DNA of 64,000 nucleotides from Jiangella asiatica (GTDB lineage: Bacteria > Actinomycetota > Actinomycetes > Jiangellales > Jiangellaceae), in assembly GCF_004349065.1 (NCBI RefSeq), contig NZ_SMKZ01000030.1, forward strand, positions 18,472 through 82,471, written 5' to 3'. Under the pieces are notes generated by a model. That model was not told the DNA's origin. It made no database searches and saw only the letters and a program-made list of their open reading frames with translations. Both the position numbers and the translations under genes were made by a program. Shown one piece after another: positions 8,461-17,739 of this stretch (within the stretch, counting starts at the first letter, position 1; each line of letters begins with the position of its first letter).

Positions 8461-9615
8461 TCAGCGCCCGCTTCGCTGACTGAACCGCCGGTCGAAGATC
8501 CCTTCGGCGATGCGGTTCTTGAGGATCTCCGTGGACCCGCCGGCGATCATCCAGCCGCGAGTGCGGCGGACGCAGTACTCCACCAGTGACTCCTGTGTGT
8601 ACCCGGTGGCGCCCATCACCTGCATGGCGGTGTTGGCGACCTCGAAGCCGGCCCGGTTGGCGGCCAGCTTGGCCAGCGCGGTGTCGTGGGCGGAGGGCAG
8701 GCCGTGGTCGGCACGGGCTGCGGCCCGGTGGAGGACAAGCTGCGCGGACTCCAGTGCGAGCGCCATGTCCGCGAACATCCACTGGATGCCCTGGAAGTCG
8801 CACAGCGGACGGCCGAACTGGTGCCGGCGCGTGGCGTGCTCGCGTGCCTCGTCGAAGGCGAGCTGGCCCAGGGCGATGGAGCGGGCGGCGTTGCCGAGCC
8901 GCTCGATGTTGAACGTCGACATCTGCCTGGCGAAGCCGCCCTCGGCGATGAGCACGTTGGCCGCGGGCACCCGGCAGCGGTCGAGGTAGAGGGGCGCCCA
9001 CTGCTCGCCGCTCATGAACGTGGCCGGCTTGCCCACGGACAACCCCGGTGTGTCCCGCTCGACCAGCACCGATCCGATGCCCGCGGTCCCCGGACCGAAC
9101 CGGGCGTAGATCAGGAAGAGGTCGGCCTCGACGCTGTGTGTGGTGAACACCTTCGAGCCGTCGAGGACCACGTGGGCGTCACCGTCGCGGCGAACCGTGG
9201 TCCGCAGGTCCGTCACCGCGGAGCCCGCTTCGGGCTCGGTCATCCCGAGCCCGACCAGCGTGTCCCCGCTGAGCAGCCCGGGCAGGTAGCGCGCGCGGAG
9301 GTCGTCGTCGGCGAGCTCGGCGATGGTGCGGACGGCCCCGAAATTGCCGGCCTGGACGACGTCGGCGCTGCGCGGACAGACCGAACCGATCGCCTCGATG
9401 ACCACGACCGCGTCCAGCAGGCTGGCGCCCTGCCCGCCGCGGGCGGTGGGGATGGTGAGCCCGAGGAACCCCTGGCGGGCCAGGTGCCTGGCGACGTCAC
9501 GCGGGTAGCCGCTGTCGTGGGCGCGTTCCGCGGCGCCGGGCCCGAGGTGGGCGCGGGCGAAGGCTCGGGCGGCCTGGTGCAGGTCCTGTTGGTCGGTGCT
9601 CAACCCGAAGTCCAT
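8461..9615 (-). CDS. Acyl-CoA dehydrogenase family protein
   Basis: 384 aa, the usual length for FAD acyl-CoA dehydrogenases. Seen are the FAD-binding [15 protein letters not shown] motif (about residues 121-135), the [17 protein letters not shown] segment and the C-terminal [16 protein letters not shown], where the catalytic-base Glu of many members lies. It is the first gene of the operon 9615 to 4125 (acyl-CoA dehydrogenase, acyl-CoA synthetase, MmgE/PrpD, SDR). An operator-like palindrome lies 23 bp upstream of its start, so its transcription is probably controlled by the divergent GntR regulator. Confidence 0.9.
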   Translation of the reverse strand: MDFGLSTDQQDLHQAARAFARAHLGPGAAERAHDSGYPRDVARHLARQGFLGLTIPTARGGQGASLLDAVVVIEAIGSVCPRSADVVQAGNFGAVRTIAELADDDLRARYLPGLLSGDTLVGLGMTEPEAGSAVTDLRTTVRRDGDAHVVLDGSKVFTTHSVEADLFLIYARFGPGTAGIGSVLVERDTPGLSVGKPATFMSGEQWAPLYLDRCRVPAANVLIAEGGFARQMSTFNIERLGNAARSIALGQLAFDEAREHATRRHQFGRPLCDFQGIQWMFADMALALESAQLVLHRAAARADHGLPSAHDTALAKLAANRAGFEVANTAMQVMGATGYTQESLVEYCVRRTRGWMIAGGSTEILKNRIAEGIFDRRFSQRSGR

Positions 9616-9637
9616 CTCGCCTCCGGAAATATGGTAA

Positions 9638-9649
9638 ACAGTTGACAGT
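9638..9649. promoter_or_regulatory. Operator-like palindrome, site 2 (ACAGTTGACAGT)
   Basis: Sits between the acyl-CoA dehydrogenase (leftward) and the GntR regulator (rightward), flanked by GTAA and CTTC as at other sites. It fits ACNGTYNACNGT and suggests autoregulation together with control of the acyl-CoA dehydrogenase operon. Confidence 0.65.
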
Positions 9650-9762
9650 CTTCTAGCAAGGCGCTGACCGCCGACAGTCGGCTACTGCATGATCGAGTGA
9701 TCGCCGGGTGTTACGATCCGCTGCATCGCAGCACGCGGCGCAGGACAAGAGGAGGGGGACGC

Positions 9763-10479
9763 GTGGCTGACATCTATCGCCCTGTGCGGCCGCCGGCCCC
9801 GCTGCGTGAGCAGGTGTACGAGAGCCTCGAGGAGCTGATCCTCGACGGCAGGCTCAAGGCCGGCGAGCGGCTCGTCGAGAGCGACCTGGCCGCTCGTCTC
9901 GGCGTCTCCCGGGGACCGATCCGGGAGGCCCTTCAACACCTGGAGCGCGACGGCTGGCTGGAGGTGCGACCGCGGCAGGGCACCTACGTGCGCGAGCCGC
10001 AGCCGGACGAGCTCCAGGACTACTTCTGGGCACGCAAGCTCCTCGAGGTCGAGGCGGCGGGCCGGGCGGCCCGGCGGGTCCGTACGTCGCCCGACGCGGC
10101 GGCTCCGGGCCTGGAGCGCCTGCGCCGCATCGTCGCGAAGAGCGAGGAGCTCACCGTTGGGCTGCCGCCGAAGGGCGTCACCGACCTGACGCCGGAGCAG
10201 GCCGAGCGCCGTCGCCAGTACCGTGAGAACTCCCGCCAGTTCCACTACGCGGTCGGCGAGCTGTCGGGCAGCCCTGCCCTCGTCGAGCTGCTGGTGTTCC
10301 TCGGGAAGCGGACCCGCTGGTACTTCTCGTCGCTGGGCTACAACAGCAGGCTCGACGAGCACAAGGCGCTGCTCGGCGCCATCGAGCAGGGCGACGAGGA
10401 CACCGTGATGTCGCTCATGCGTGAGCACATGGACAGCATGACGTCGACCTCGCTGGCCGAGATCCGCTCGCACGCGTAG
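9763..10479 (+). CDS. GntR-family transcriptional regulator (FCD domain)
   Basis: 238 aa from the GTG at 9763, chosen because an AGGAGGGGG ribosome-binding site ends six bases before it. The N-terminal winged helix spans about residues 10-75 (REQVYESLEELILDG, then LAARLGVSRGPIREALQHLE and the wing RQGTYVREP). An all-helical FCD effector domain follows, with FHYAVGELSGSPALVELL and a late EHKALLGAIEQGD segment. FadR-type regulators sense small organic acids or acyl-CoAs. It is the only regulator in the catabolic island, and six matching palindromes at the island's promoters make it the likely local repressor. Confidence 0.9.
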   Translation: MADIYRPVRPPAPLREQVYESLEELILDGRLKAGERLVESDLAARLGVSRGPIREALQHLERDGWLEVRPRQGTYVREPQPDELQDYFWARKLLEVEAAGRAARRVRTSPDAAAPGLERLRRIVAKSEELTVGLPPKGVTDLTPEQAERRRQYRENSRQFHYAVGELSGSPALVELLVFLGKRTRWYFSSLGYNSRLDEHKALLGAIEQGDEDTVMSLMREHMDSMTSTSLAEIRSHA

Positions 10480-10514
10480 GCCGGTCGACGGCCGCGGCGG
10501 CGCCAGGCGGCCGG

Positions 10515-11900
10515 TCACGGTTGCAGCAGCCGGTCGAGGTCGGCGATCGACGTAGCGGTGCCCAGCGACCACACCGCGTCCCAGATCGTGTCGGCCCGAC
10601 CGGCCATCACCGTGTCCGCGAGTGCGCCGTCGAACTTCGACCGCAGCTCGGCACGGGTCATCGGCCGGTTCGGCGACCCGGGAGGGTGCTCGACGGCGTG
10701 CGACCGTGAGGTGCCGTCCTTCATCGTGAGCGTCAGCCTGATCGGGAACCCCATGTCGTGTCCGCCGCCGAGGGCCGGGTCGGCGTCGACTGACACGTGG
10801 TCGCGCAGGAACGAGCGGACGACGTCGTCGCCGATCGCCGCCTCGCCGAAGGATCCGACGTCGAGCGCGCCGCGCGCCAGCGTGGACACCACCACGTAGG
10901 GGATCGAGTGGTCGGCGGTCTCGCGGGTGCCCGGCGCCATCTTCTCCGGGCTCACCATCAAGGCGGCGGCCTTCGGGTCGAGCCGCAGGTCGACGGCGGC
11001 GACATCGTCCAGCCTGGTTCCCGACTCGACGAGGTCGACGGCGGCCTGGCCGGCGCTCTGCCCGACCGAACCGCACGGGAAGCGCTTGATCTGGGTTCCC
11101 CCGATCCGGTCTGCCGCGCCGCGGTCCGGCAGCGGCAGCGGCGGTACCTGGTCCGGCGCGAGTCCGAGGGCACGGGCGAAGAACGCGTTCTGGCCGGTGA
11201 ACGGGGCGGCCGGGCCGCGGGCACCGAGTGAGGAGAGGATGACCGCGTACAGTGCGTGCCGGCAGGCGTCGGCCGCGGCGAAGGCCTTCCACATGGACAG
11301 CTCACCGTGGCGTGCCTGACGGAACGCTCCATGGCTGGTGACGGCGATGGACACGGCGTGCCGCGCCTGCTGCTCGGTCAGCCCGAACAGGACGGCGGCA
11401 CCGGCGGCGGCACCGAGCATGGTCACGTTCACGTGGTCGAACCCGCGCTGGCGGGGAGCGATCCGGTCGGCGGCCTCCATCGCCACCTCGTAGGCCACCG
11501 CGACCGCGTCCAGGAACTCGCCGGCGTCGCTTCCCCGCTCGACCGCCGCGGCGAACAGCGTGGGGATCACGTCGCTGGGGTGGATGGGCTCCATCCCGAA
11601 GTAGGCGTCGTTGTAGTCCAGGTACCGGGTCGCCACACCATTGGCGAGCGCCGCGCCCTCGGCGTCGGTCCGGGTCGACGTGCCCCACACGGTGTGGTGG
11701 CCGTCGACGGCCCGGCGGGCGGCGTAGGCGGCGGCGACGGCGGGCGCGTCGTTGCCCAGCGAGCCGAGGGCGCAGCCGATCGCGTCGACCACGCGCACCA
11801 GGATCGACTCGCGCCGCGCCCCATCGGGTGCTGCGGCGGGTGCGGCGGCGAAGGCCGCGATGGCCTCCAGCCACGGGTCCGTCGTCGTGTCACGGTCCAC
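10515..11900 (-). CDS. MmgE/PrpD family protein (copy 3 of 5)
   Basis: 461 aa. The family-typical RYLDYNDAYFGMEPIHPSDVIPT segment (around residues 95-115) aligns with the D/N-rich substrate loop of 2-methylcitrate dehydratase. The late IKRFPCGSVGQSA matches the KxxP(C/S) lid motif of the family. Of the five copies, this one looks closest to canonical PrpD/2-methylcitrate dehydratase because of the YLDYND motif. It is the last gene of the operon starting at the universal stress gene (14791) and lies 25 bp after the isopropylmalate-dehydrogenase-like gene. Confidence 0.88.
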   Translation of the reverse strand: MDRDTTTDPWLEAIAAFAAAPAAAPDGARRESILVRVVDAIGCALGSLGNDAPAVAAAYAARRAVDGHHTVWGTSTRTDAEGAALANGVATRYLDYNDAYFGMEPIHPSDVIPTLFAAAVERGSDAGEFLDAVAVAYEVAMEAADRIAPRQRGFDHVNVTMLGAAAGAAVLFGLTEQQARHAVSIAVTSHGAFRQARHGELSMWKAFAAADACRHALYAVILSSLGARGPAAPFTGQNAFFARALGLAPDQVPPLPLPDRGAADRIGGTQIKRFPCGSVGQSAGQAAVDLVESGTRLDDVAAVDLRLDPKAAALMVSPEKMAPGTRETADHSIPYVVVSTLARGALDVGSFGEAAIGDDVVRSFLRDHVSVDADPALGGGHDMGFPIRLTLTMKDGTSRSHAVEHPPGSPNRPMTRAELRSKFDGALADTVMAGRADTIWDAVWSLGTATSIADLDRLLQP

Positions 11901-11925
11901 GGTCTGTGCTCCTCCCGTCGGGCGG

Positions 11926-12996
11926 TCAGGTCTCGATCCGCCGGACCAGCTCGTGGCCGAACGCCACGGTGCTCGCGGTTCCGCCGAGGTCTGGTGTCCG
12001 GAGCCCGCCGGCCAGGGTCTGCGCCACGGCCGCCTCGACGAGGCCGGCCGCGGCGGCGCACCAGGGCGCGGCCTTCCGCGCCTGCCACCACCGCAGCAGC
12101 ATGGCCACGGACAGCACCAGCGCGGACGGGTTCGCGATGCCGCGGCCCGCGATCTGCGGTGCCGAGCCGTGCACGGCCTGCGCCATGGCGGCGTCGTCGC
12201 CGACGTTGAGGCTGGGTGCGAGGCCCAGGCCGCCGACCATGCCGGCCGTCAGGTCCGACAGGACGTCGCCGCCGAGGTTCTCGGCGACGATGACGTCGAA
12301 CTCCTCTGGGGCGAGCACCAGCCGGGCGGCCAGGGCGTCCAGGTGGAGGTCGTCGAAGGTGACCTCCGGCGCCTCCGCGCAGACGGCGCGCGCGGTCTCG
12401 AGGTACAGGCCCATCGTCCTGGGCAGCACGTTGGCCTTGTGCGCCAGGACGACCCGGCCGCGTCGCTCCCGGGCCAGCCGGACGGCCTCGCGGGTGGCCG
12501 CCGCGATCCGCTCCGCGGAGAAGACGCCGACAGCCAGCGCCAGGTCGTCGCGCAGCGGCAGCTCGCCGGTGCCGTCGACCATGGACCTGTCGGCGTAGAA
12601 GCCCTCGGTGTTCTCGCGCACGACGACGCAGTCCAGCTCGGGGAAGCGGCACGGGACGCCCGGCAGCGCCCGGGCCGGACGGATGTTGCTGGTCAACCGG
12701 AATCGCTTGCGGCACTCGCCGCTGGGGTTGAGGCCGCCCTCGGCGGGCGGTGGATAGGCGGCGGTGTCGACGGGGCCGAGAATCCAGCCGTCGGTGTCAT
12801 GAAGCGCCGCGGCCGTGTCGTCCGGGAAGGTCGTGCCGTGCTCGGCGAGTGCGGCGAACCCGACCGGGAGGTGCTGCGTTTCCACGGCGCCACCGGCCCG
12901 CGCGGTCGCCGCCAGCAGGACGCGCTCGGCGACGGGGACGATCTCCGGGCCGATGCCGTCGCCGGTGAGCACCGCGCAGCGCAGCGGGCCGGTCAC
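11926..12996 (-). CDS. Isocitrate/isopropylmalate/tartrate dehydrogenase family protein
   Basis: 356 aa from a GTG at 12996 that overlaps the preceding stop codon (GTGA). Beta-decarboxylating dehydrogenase motifs are present: LTGDGIGPEIV near the start, VVRENTEGFYAD (substrate/Tyr region), AHKANVLP (catalytic Lys), NLGGDVLSDL (Mg-binding Asp) and HGSAPQIAGRGIANP (NAD-binding loop). The family oxidises and decarboxylates 2-hydroxy-dicarboxylates such as isopropylmalate, D-malate, tartrate, isocitrate and homoisocitrate. Placement between two MmgE/PrpD genes suggests it acts on the hydrated product of one of them. Confidence 0.88.
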   Translation of the reverse strand: MTGPLRCAVLTGDGIGPEIVPVAERVLLAATARAGGAVETQHLPVGFAALAEHGTTFPDDTAAALHDTDGWILGPVDTAAYPPPAEGGLNPSGECRKRFRLTSNIRPARALPGVPCRFPELDCVVVRENTEGFYADRSMVDGTGELPLRDDLALAVGVFSAERIAAATREAVRLARERRGRVVLAHKANVLPRTMGLYLETARAVCAEAPEVTFDDLHLDALAARLVLAPEEFDVIVAENLGGDVLSDLTAGMVGGLGLAPSLNVGDDAAMAQAVHGSAPQIAGRGIANPSALVLSVAMLLRWWQARKAAPWCAAAAGLVEAAVAQTLAGGLRTPDLGGTASTVAFGHELVRRIET

Positions 12997-14360
12997 GGGC
13001 GCGGCCCGGTGTGGGTGAGGGAACGCAGCACTCGCCCGACGCGGGGCAGCAGGGTGTCGTCGGCGGTTCGGCAGGCAGTGATCAGCTCCTGCCGTGCCGC
13101 GGGTGGCAATGCCAGCGCCATCAGGTCGTCGGCCTTGTGCTCCACCTCCGCCCGGGTCATGGGGTCGTCCTTGGTCCCGCGGACGGGAAAGACCGTGGCC
13201 TCCCGGGTGGTCCCGTCGGCGAGGTCGATCTCGAGCCGGGCCTGGCGGATCGGTTCCATGTCCGCGTCGGCGATGAGCGTCGTCCGCTCGAGCAGGCCGG
13301 CGACCACGGGGATGCGCGCACCCAGCGGGTCGTGCGCGGCGGCGAACGTGCAGGTGCCGTCCACCAGGGTGCGGGCGACGAGGTACTGGACGTTGATGTC
13401 GGCCATGTCCCGCTGGTCCACGATGCGGGCGAGGTCCGCGGGCAGGTGGCAGCGCACCGCCCTCACCTCGGCCGGCTCCACGCCACCGGCACGCAGTTCC
13501 TCCGCGGCCTGGACGGCGGCCTGGGCGGGCGAGCCGACACAGTACTTCTTGATGTTCGTCTCCACGACGATCGGCGGGGAGGCCGCGGACCGCTCCAGCG
13601 CGGACTCCTCGACGCCGCGTCCGGTCGCGGTGAAGAAGGTGATCTCCCCGTCGAAGGTGTCCCGGACGCCGGGCCAGCCGGCCGCGACGAGCTCGGCGGC
13701 GCGCACCGCGTTCCATGCTGGCATGCCGGCGAAGACGAAGGCCTTCTCGACGTGGTGCTCGTCGCGCAGCCAGGTGCCCAGCCCGCCGGCCTGCTGGGCG
13801 GTGTAGGCGATCAGCGACCGCTGCTGCTCCGGGTCGAACCCGTGCAGCGCCGCGGCCGCGACCGCACTGCCCCAGAGCCCGCCCATGGCGTGCGTGCTGC
13901 CATGGGCTCGGCGCCGCTGCGCCGCCGTGGACCACGTCATCCAGTTCATCAGCGCACAGGCCTCGTAGCCCAGCGCGATCGCCTCCACGACCTGCCGGCC
14001 GCCGCTGCCCAGATGCTCCCCGACGGCGATGGCCGTGGGCACGATGGACGCGCCCGGATGGGAGCGGGACGGCTCGTGCGAGTCGTCGGACTCGTCGGCG
14101 TGTGCGCAGATCGCGTTGACGAACGATGCCTCCTCGGGGTGGACACCGGCCTCCTCGCCGACGGCCGAGCAGCGCCCCGCCGCGCGCCTGGCGGCCAGCC
14201 AGCGGCTCGCCGTCCGGCCGACGGGCATCACCCGGCCGGAAACGACCGCGGCCAGGGTGTCCAGGAGGTGCATTGCGGTGGCCTCACGGGCGTCCGGGGC
14301 GTCGATCACCTCGCGCCGTGCCGCCAGGTGGGCGATGACACGGCCGGTGAGATCGGTCAT
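12993..14360 (-). CDS. MmgE/PrpD family protein (copy 4 of 5)
   Basis: 455 aa with the same layout as copy 2, including AHADESDDSHEPSRSHPGASIVP split around residue 103, RDEHHVEKAFVFAGM and NIKKYCVGSPAQAA. It overlaps the dehydrogenase downstream by four bases and the universal stress gene upstream by four bases, giving the coupled order usp, prpD, idh-like, prpD. Function is inferred as dehydratase, decarboxylase or epimerase on a polycarboxylate. Confidence 0.88.
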   Translation of the reverse strand: MTDLTGRVIAHLAARREVIDAPDAREATAMHLLDTLAAVVSGRVMPVGRTASRWLAARRAAGRCSAVGEEAGVHPEEASFVNAICAHADESDDSHEPSRSHPGASIVPTAIAVGEHLGSGGRQVVEAIALGYEACALMNWMTWSTAAQRRRAHGSTHAMGGLWGSAVAAAALHGFDPEQQRSLIAYTAQQAGGLGTWLRDEHHVEKAFVFAGMPAWNAVRAAELVAAGWPGVRDTFDGEITFFTATGRGVEESALERSAASPPIVVETNIKKYCVGSPAQAAVQAAEELRAGGVEPAEVRAVRCHLPADLARIVDQRDMADINVQYLVARTLVDGTCTFAAAHDPLGARIPVVAGLLERTTLIADADMEPIRQARLEIDLADGTTREATVFPVRGTKDDPMTRAEVEHKADDLMALALPPAARQELITACRTADDTLLPRVGRVLRSLTHTGPRP

Positions 14361-14791
14361 CCCGCGTCCCGTCCCGCCGCCGCGGCGTCGTCGCGCTTGA
14401 CCGCCAGCACCGGGCAGGGCGCGGTGAGCAGCACCTCCTGTGCGGTGCTCCCGAGGACGAGCTTGCCGACCGGGGACCGGCGCCGAAGACCGATGACGAT
14501 GAGGTCGACGTTCTCGTCCTCAGCGGTCCGCACCAGCTCCGCCGCCACCGAACCGACCCCGAGCTGGGTGCGCACGCAGACCTCGACACCGGACGCGCGC
14601 AGCTCCTCGCGCAGCCCGCCGAGGTGCTGCTCCACCGAGCGGACGCGCGCCGGGACGTCGCCGACCGGCGGCGCCACTTGCTCGTGGTGGGCGACGAGCA
14701 ACGTGCCGCCGTGCTGGCGTGCCTCGGTCACGGCGTGCCGCAGGGCTGCCTGCCCTTCCGGGGTGGTGGTGAAGCCGACGAGAATCCGCAT
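14357..14791 (-). CDS. Universal stress protein family (UspA)
   Basis: 144 aa from an ATG preceded by a GGAGGATTG site. The single Usp domain begins MRILVGFTTTPEG and ends with the ATP-binding-type signature VIGLRRRSPVGKLVLGSTAQEVL, followed by CPVLAVK. This matches the GxRx9GSxxxxVxxxxxxPVLxV pattern of ATP-binding members. It is unusual as the first gene of a catabolic operon. Its promoter holds operator-like site 3. Confidence 0.88.
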   Translation of the reverse strand: MRILVGFTTTPEGQAALRHAVTEARQHGGTLLVAHHEQVAPPVGDVPARVRSVEQHLGGLREELRASGVEVCVRTQLGVGSVAAELVRTAEDENVDLIVIGLRRRSPVGKLVLGSTAQEVLLTAPCPVLAVKRDDAAAAGRDAG

Positions 14792-14837
14792 CAATCCTCC
14801 AGGCCGTCGCTCCAGGCAGTCTATGGAGAAACTGCTG

Positions 14838-14849
14838 ACTGTCAACAGT
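14838..14849. promoter_or_regulatory. Operator-like palindrome, site 3 (ACTGTCAACAGT)
   Basis: Has perfect 5-bp arms (ACTGT/ACAGT) around a 2-bp spacer, 47 bp upstream of the universal stress gene, and overlaps the last codons of the D-2-hydroxyacid dehydrogenase gene. It lets the usp-prpD-idh-prpD operon be controlled separately from that gene. Confidence 0.65.
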
Positions 14850-15867
14850 CTGCGAGAAGGCCACCCCACTGGCCGGGCCGCTCCCACGCCACCGCCGGGT
14901 TGAGCACGAGCGCGGGGTCGAGGCGGTGGTCCAGGTACGCGCGGAGCTGGGCGGCGCTGGTCAGGGCGAAGTCGTCGAACGCGGCGTCGACGGTGTAGCC
15001 GATGTGTGGCGTGCACAGCACGTTGTCGAGCCTGCGCAGCGGGTGGTCCGGTGGCAACGGCTCCTGGGTGAACACGTCGAGCGCGGCGCCTTCGATCGTG
15101 CCGGACCGCAGCGCGTCGACCAGGGCGGCCTCGTCGACGATCGCGCCGCGCGAGGTGTTCACCAGCACCGAGTGCGGTCCCATCAGGGCGAGCTCGCGGG
15201 CGCCGACGAGGCCGGTCGTCTCCGGCGCCAGCCGCAGGTGGATGCTGACGACATCGGACCGGACGAGCAGATCGTCGAAGCCGGCCGCCTCCACCTGCTC
15301 GGCCGCGGCCCGCTCCGGCGTCATGGACGTGCTCCAGGCCAGGACACGCATCCCCATGGCGCGGGCCAGGCGGGCCACCATGACGCCGTGCCGGCCGAGC
15401 CCGAGGACGCCGAGGGTCCGCCCGTGCAGCAGCCGGCCGAGCGTCGCCGGCCAGGCGCCGGCGCGCATCGCCTGGCCGGTGGGGACCAGCCGCCGGTACC
15501 AGGCGATCATCAGGCCGATGACCAGCTCCGCGATCACCGGGGCCGGTGTCGTGCTGCCGCGGCCGAGCGCGACCATGATGCCCTCGCGGGTGGCCGCCGG
15601 GACGTCGACGTGATACGCGTGGCCGCCGGTCTGCAGGAGCAGTTCCACCCCACGCAAGTGGGCGAGCGTCTCCGCGGAGAACCCGGTGCGTTCCCTGATG
15701 GCGATGACAACGGGGACGCCCTCGACGGCGCGCGCCAGCTGCCGCTGGCTCACCGGCTCACGCAGCGCCGTCAGCTCGACGCGGTCCGCGAGCTCGGCGA
15801 GGTGCGGCGAACCGGACACGCCGCCTTCGTAGTCGTCGAGCACGAGCACCTGCGGCCTCGTGGGCAC
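14842..15867 (-). CDS. D-2-hydroxyacid dehydrogenase family protein
   Basis: 341 aa, the standard length. The NAD-binding motif reads GVLGLGRHG (about residues 155-163). The conserved catalytic Arg sits in LRLAPETTGLVG, the Glu in FTQEPLPPDHPL and the His in CTPHIGYT. Family members reduce 2-oxoacids to D-2-hydroxyacids or the reverse with NAD. It reads leftward from the divergent promoter shared with the AtuA-like gene, which holds operator-like site 4, so it probably belongs to the same regulon. Confidence 0.9.
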   Translation of the reverse strand: MPTRPQVLVLDDYEGGVSGSPHLAELADRVELTALREPVSQRQLARAVEGVPVVIAIRERTGFSAETLAHLRGVELLLQTGGHAYHVDVPAATREGIMVALGRGSTTPAPVIAELVIGLMIAWYRRLVPTGQAMRAGAWPATLGRLLHGRTLGVLGLGRHGVMVARLARAMGMRVLAWSTSMTPERAAAEQVEAAGFDDLLVRSDVVSIHLRLAPETTGLVGARELALMGPHSVLVNTSRGAIVDEAALVDALRSGTIEGAALDVFTQEPLPPDHPLRRLDNVLCTPHIGYTVDAAFDDFALTSAAQLRAYLDHRLDPALVLNPAVAWERPGQWGGLLADC

Positions 15868-15930
15868 CGTGGGCCTCCCGTAGTCCGAACCAGTTGTCCG
15901 AGCCCGTTGCCGAGCCGTTGTCGGTGGGCT

Positions 15931-15950
15931 GCAGACCGTTTACAGTCTGC
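15931..15950. promoter_or_regulatory. Operator-like palindrome, site 4 with extended arms (core 15935-15946)
   Basis: The core ACCGTTTACAGT is embedded in a longer palindrome with perfect outer arms GCAGAC and GTCTGC. It lies in the divergent promoter between the D-2-hydroxyacid dehydrogenase and the AtuA-like gene. Confidence 0.68.
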
Positions 15951-16013
15951 AGAACACGTTGATTGATGGTAGCGGCCGCGGTCCCCGCGGCGCCGACGCG
16001 AGAAGGGCCTCCG

Positions 16014-17393
16014 ATGACGACAGTGACCGCGGTCGCCGCGACCGGAGGGCTGGGCTCGGGCTACTCGGAGGAGTCGTTGCGCGCCGCGGTGACCGCAGGT
16101 GCCGACTTCGTCGGGTGCGACGCGGGGAGCACGGACGGGGGACCGTACTTCCTGGGCTCGGGCAACCCGAAGGTCTCGAAGGCCGCCTACCGGCGCGACC
16201 TGCGGCCCATGTTGCGAGCCGCCGTCGAACGGGGGATACCGCTGCTGATGGGGACCTCGGGCTACGCCGGTGCGCGCGCCCACGTCGACTGGGCGGCGGC
16301 TCTGGTGCGAGAGGTCGCCCGCGCGGACGGCCTGAGCTTCACCATGGCCGTGGTGAACAGCGAGCTCGACGCCGCTACGGTGCGGCGCTACCTCGACCGC
16401 GGCCGCGTCCACCCGCTCGGCGAGTCCGGCCCGCTCCAGGCCGGCACGATCGACAGAGCCAGCCGGATCGTCGCGCAGATGGGCAGCGAGCCGTTCGAGG
16501 CTGCGCTGGAGTCCGGCGCCCAGGTGGTCGTGGCCGGCCGGGCCAGCGACCCGGCCATCTACGCGGCGCTGCCGCGGCTGCGCGGCCTGACCGGTGGTCC
16601 GACGTGGCATGCGGCCAAGGTCCTCGAGTGCGGGGCCGCCTGCGTCGAACGGCGGGTCCATCCCGACTGCGTGGTCGCCGAGATCGGCGAGTCGGACTTC
16701 GTCGTCTACCCACCGAATCCGGCGATGCGCTGCACGCCGCAGAGCGTCGCGGCCCAGACGCTCTACGAGAACGCCGACCCGTTCCGCTTCGTGGAGCCGG
16801 CCGGGGTCCTCGACACCAGCGACTGCACGTACGAGGCGCGCGACGAGCGCAGCGTCCGGGTGTCCGGCAGCCGATTCCAGCCCAAGGAGCCCTACGACGT
16901 GCGACTGGAGGCGGCCGAGCTGGTCGGGTATCGCTCGACGGCGATCGGCGGCATCCGCGATCCGCTCGTGCTGGGCCAGCTCCACCTCTTCCTCGACGAC
17001 GCGTTCGCCTCCGTGCGCCGCAAGGTCGAGCAGAGCATGGGTCTGGTGGACGGAGCCGACTACCGGCTGTCCTGGCGGGTGTACGGATGCGACGGCGTCC
17101 TCGGTGCCCTGGAGCCCGAGAGCCGCGCCGGCCCGCCGCACGAGGTTGGCCTACTGATCGACATCGTGGCCGGTGACCAGGAGGTCGCGCGCGGTGCCTG
17201 CGCCATCGCCTGGCACACGGTGCTGCACCACCCGGTCAGGGGATGGTCGGGGCTGGTCAGCAACGTCGCGTTCCCGCACTCGCCGCCGCACGCCGATCTC
17301 GGTCCTGTCTACGAGTTCTCGATGAACCACGTGATGGCGCTCGACGATCCGCTCGAGGTCGTCGACATCGCGCTGGAACGCGTCGGCGGCTGA
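16014..17393 (+). CDS. AtuA-like acyclic terpene utilization family protein (DUF1446)
   Basis: 459 aa from the ATG at 16014, preceded by GAGAAGGG. The N-terminus TAVAATGGLGSGYSEESL and the DAGSTDGGPYFLGSG segment (about residues 37-51) are typical of the DUF1446 family named after AtuA of citronellol/geraniol degradation. Members are often found beside MmgE/PrpD genes and tripartite transporters, where the biochemical role is not established. The small DUF4387 gene follows eight bases after its stop codon, and the two are probably co-translated partners. Confidence 0.82.
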   Translation: MTTVTAVAATGGLGSGYSEESLRAAVTAGADFVGCDAGSTDGGPYFLGSGNPKVSKAAYRRDLRPMLRAAVERGIPLLMGTSGYAGARAHVDWAAALVREVARADGLSFTMAVVNSELDAATVRRYLDRGRVHPLGESGPLQAGTIDRASRIVAQMGSEPFEAALESGAQVVVAGRASDPAIYAALPRLRGLTGGPTWHAAKVLECGAACVERRVHPDCVVAEIGESDFVVYPPNPAMRCTPQSVAAQTLYENADPFRFVEPAGVLDTSDCTYEARDERSVRVSGSRFQPKEPYDVRLEAAELVGYRSTAIGGIRDPLVLGQLHLFLDDAFASVRRKVEQSMGLVDGADYRLSWRVYGCDGVLGALEPESRAGPPHEVGLLIDIVAGDQEVARGACAIAWHTVLHHPVRGWSGLVSNVAFPHSPPHADLGPVYEFSMNHVMALDDPLEVVDIALERVGG

Positions 17394-17401
17394 CGGAGGC
17401 G

Positions 17402-17731
17402 ATGAGCGTGAAGCTGTACGAGCTGGCCGCGCTGGTGCGGTCGAAGAACGCCGGACCGTTCGCCCTGACGATCGACGTGATGTTCGCCGGACGGGCGGAG
17501 TACGTCCGGGTCCGCGACAGCGGCGTGCTCGACGCCGGCGGCGTTGCGGCGCTCTACGGTGTGCCGGTCGAGGCCGTGCGGGTGTTCCACTACGAGCCGG
17601 CGCTGGCGATCAAGGTCTCGATGCCGCGCACGGTGCCGAGTGGGTCGCGGCTGGACGGCGACGTCTACGGCGGCCAGTTCCACGCACCCCTGGTCATGCT
17701 GGACGTGCCGCCGCTCCCGGCCGCCTCCTGA
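17402..17731 (+). CDS. DUF4387 family protein
   Basis: 109 aa from the ATG at 17402. The sequence LAALVRSKNAGPFALTIDVMF and the later YGGQFHAPL match DUF4387, which I recall as the usual small companion of DUF1446 (AtuA-like) proteins and which is sometimes fused to them. It has no membrane segment or signal peptide. It probably forms a complex with or is a subunit of the upstream protein. The reaction is unknown. Confidence 0.78.
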   Translation: MSVKLYELAALVRSKNAGPFALTIDVMFAGRAEYVRVRDSGVLDAGGVAALYGVPVEAVRVFHYEPALAIKVSMPRTVPSGSRLDGDVYGGQFHAPLVMLDVPPLPAAS

Positions 17732-17739
17732 GCCGCGGG

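Noticed and set aside
10515..14360. Standard methylcitrate cycle operon
   Set aside because: No methylcitrate synthase, and the only ICL-family protein lacks the lyase cysteine.
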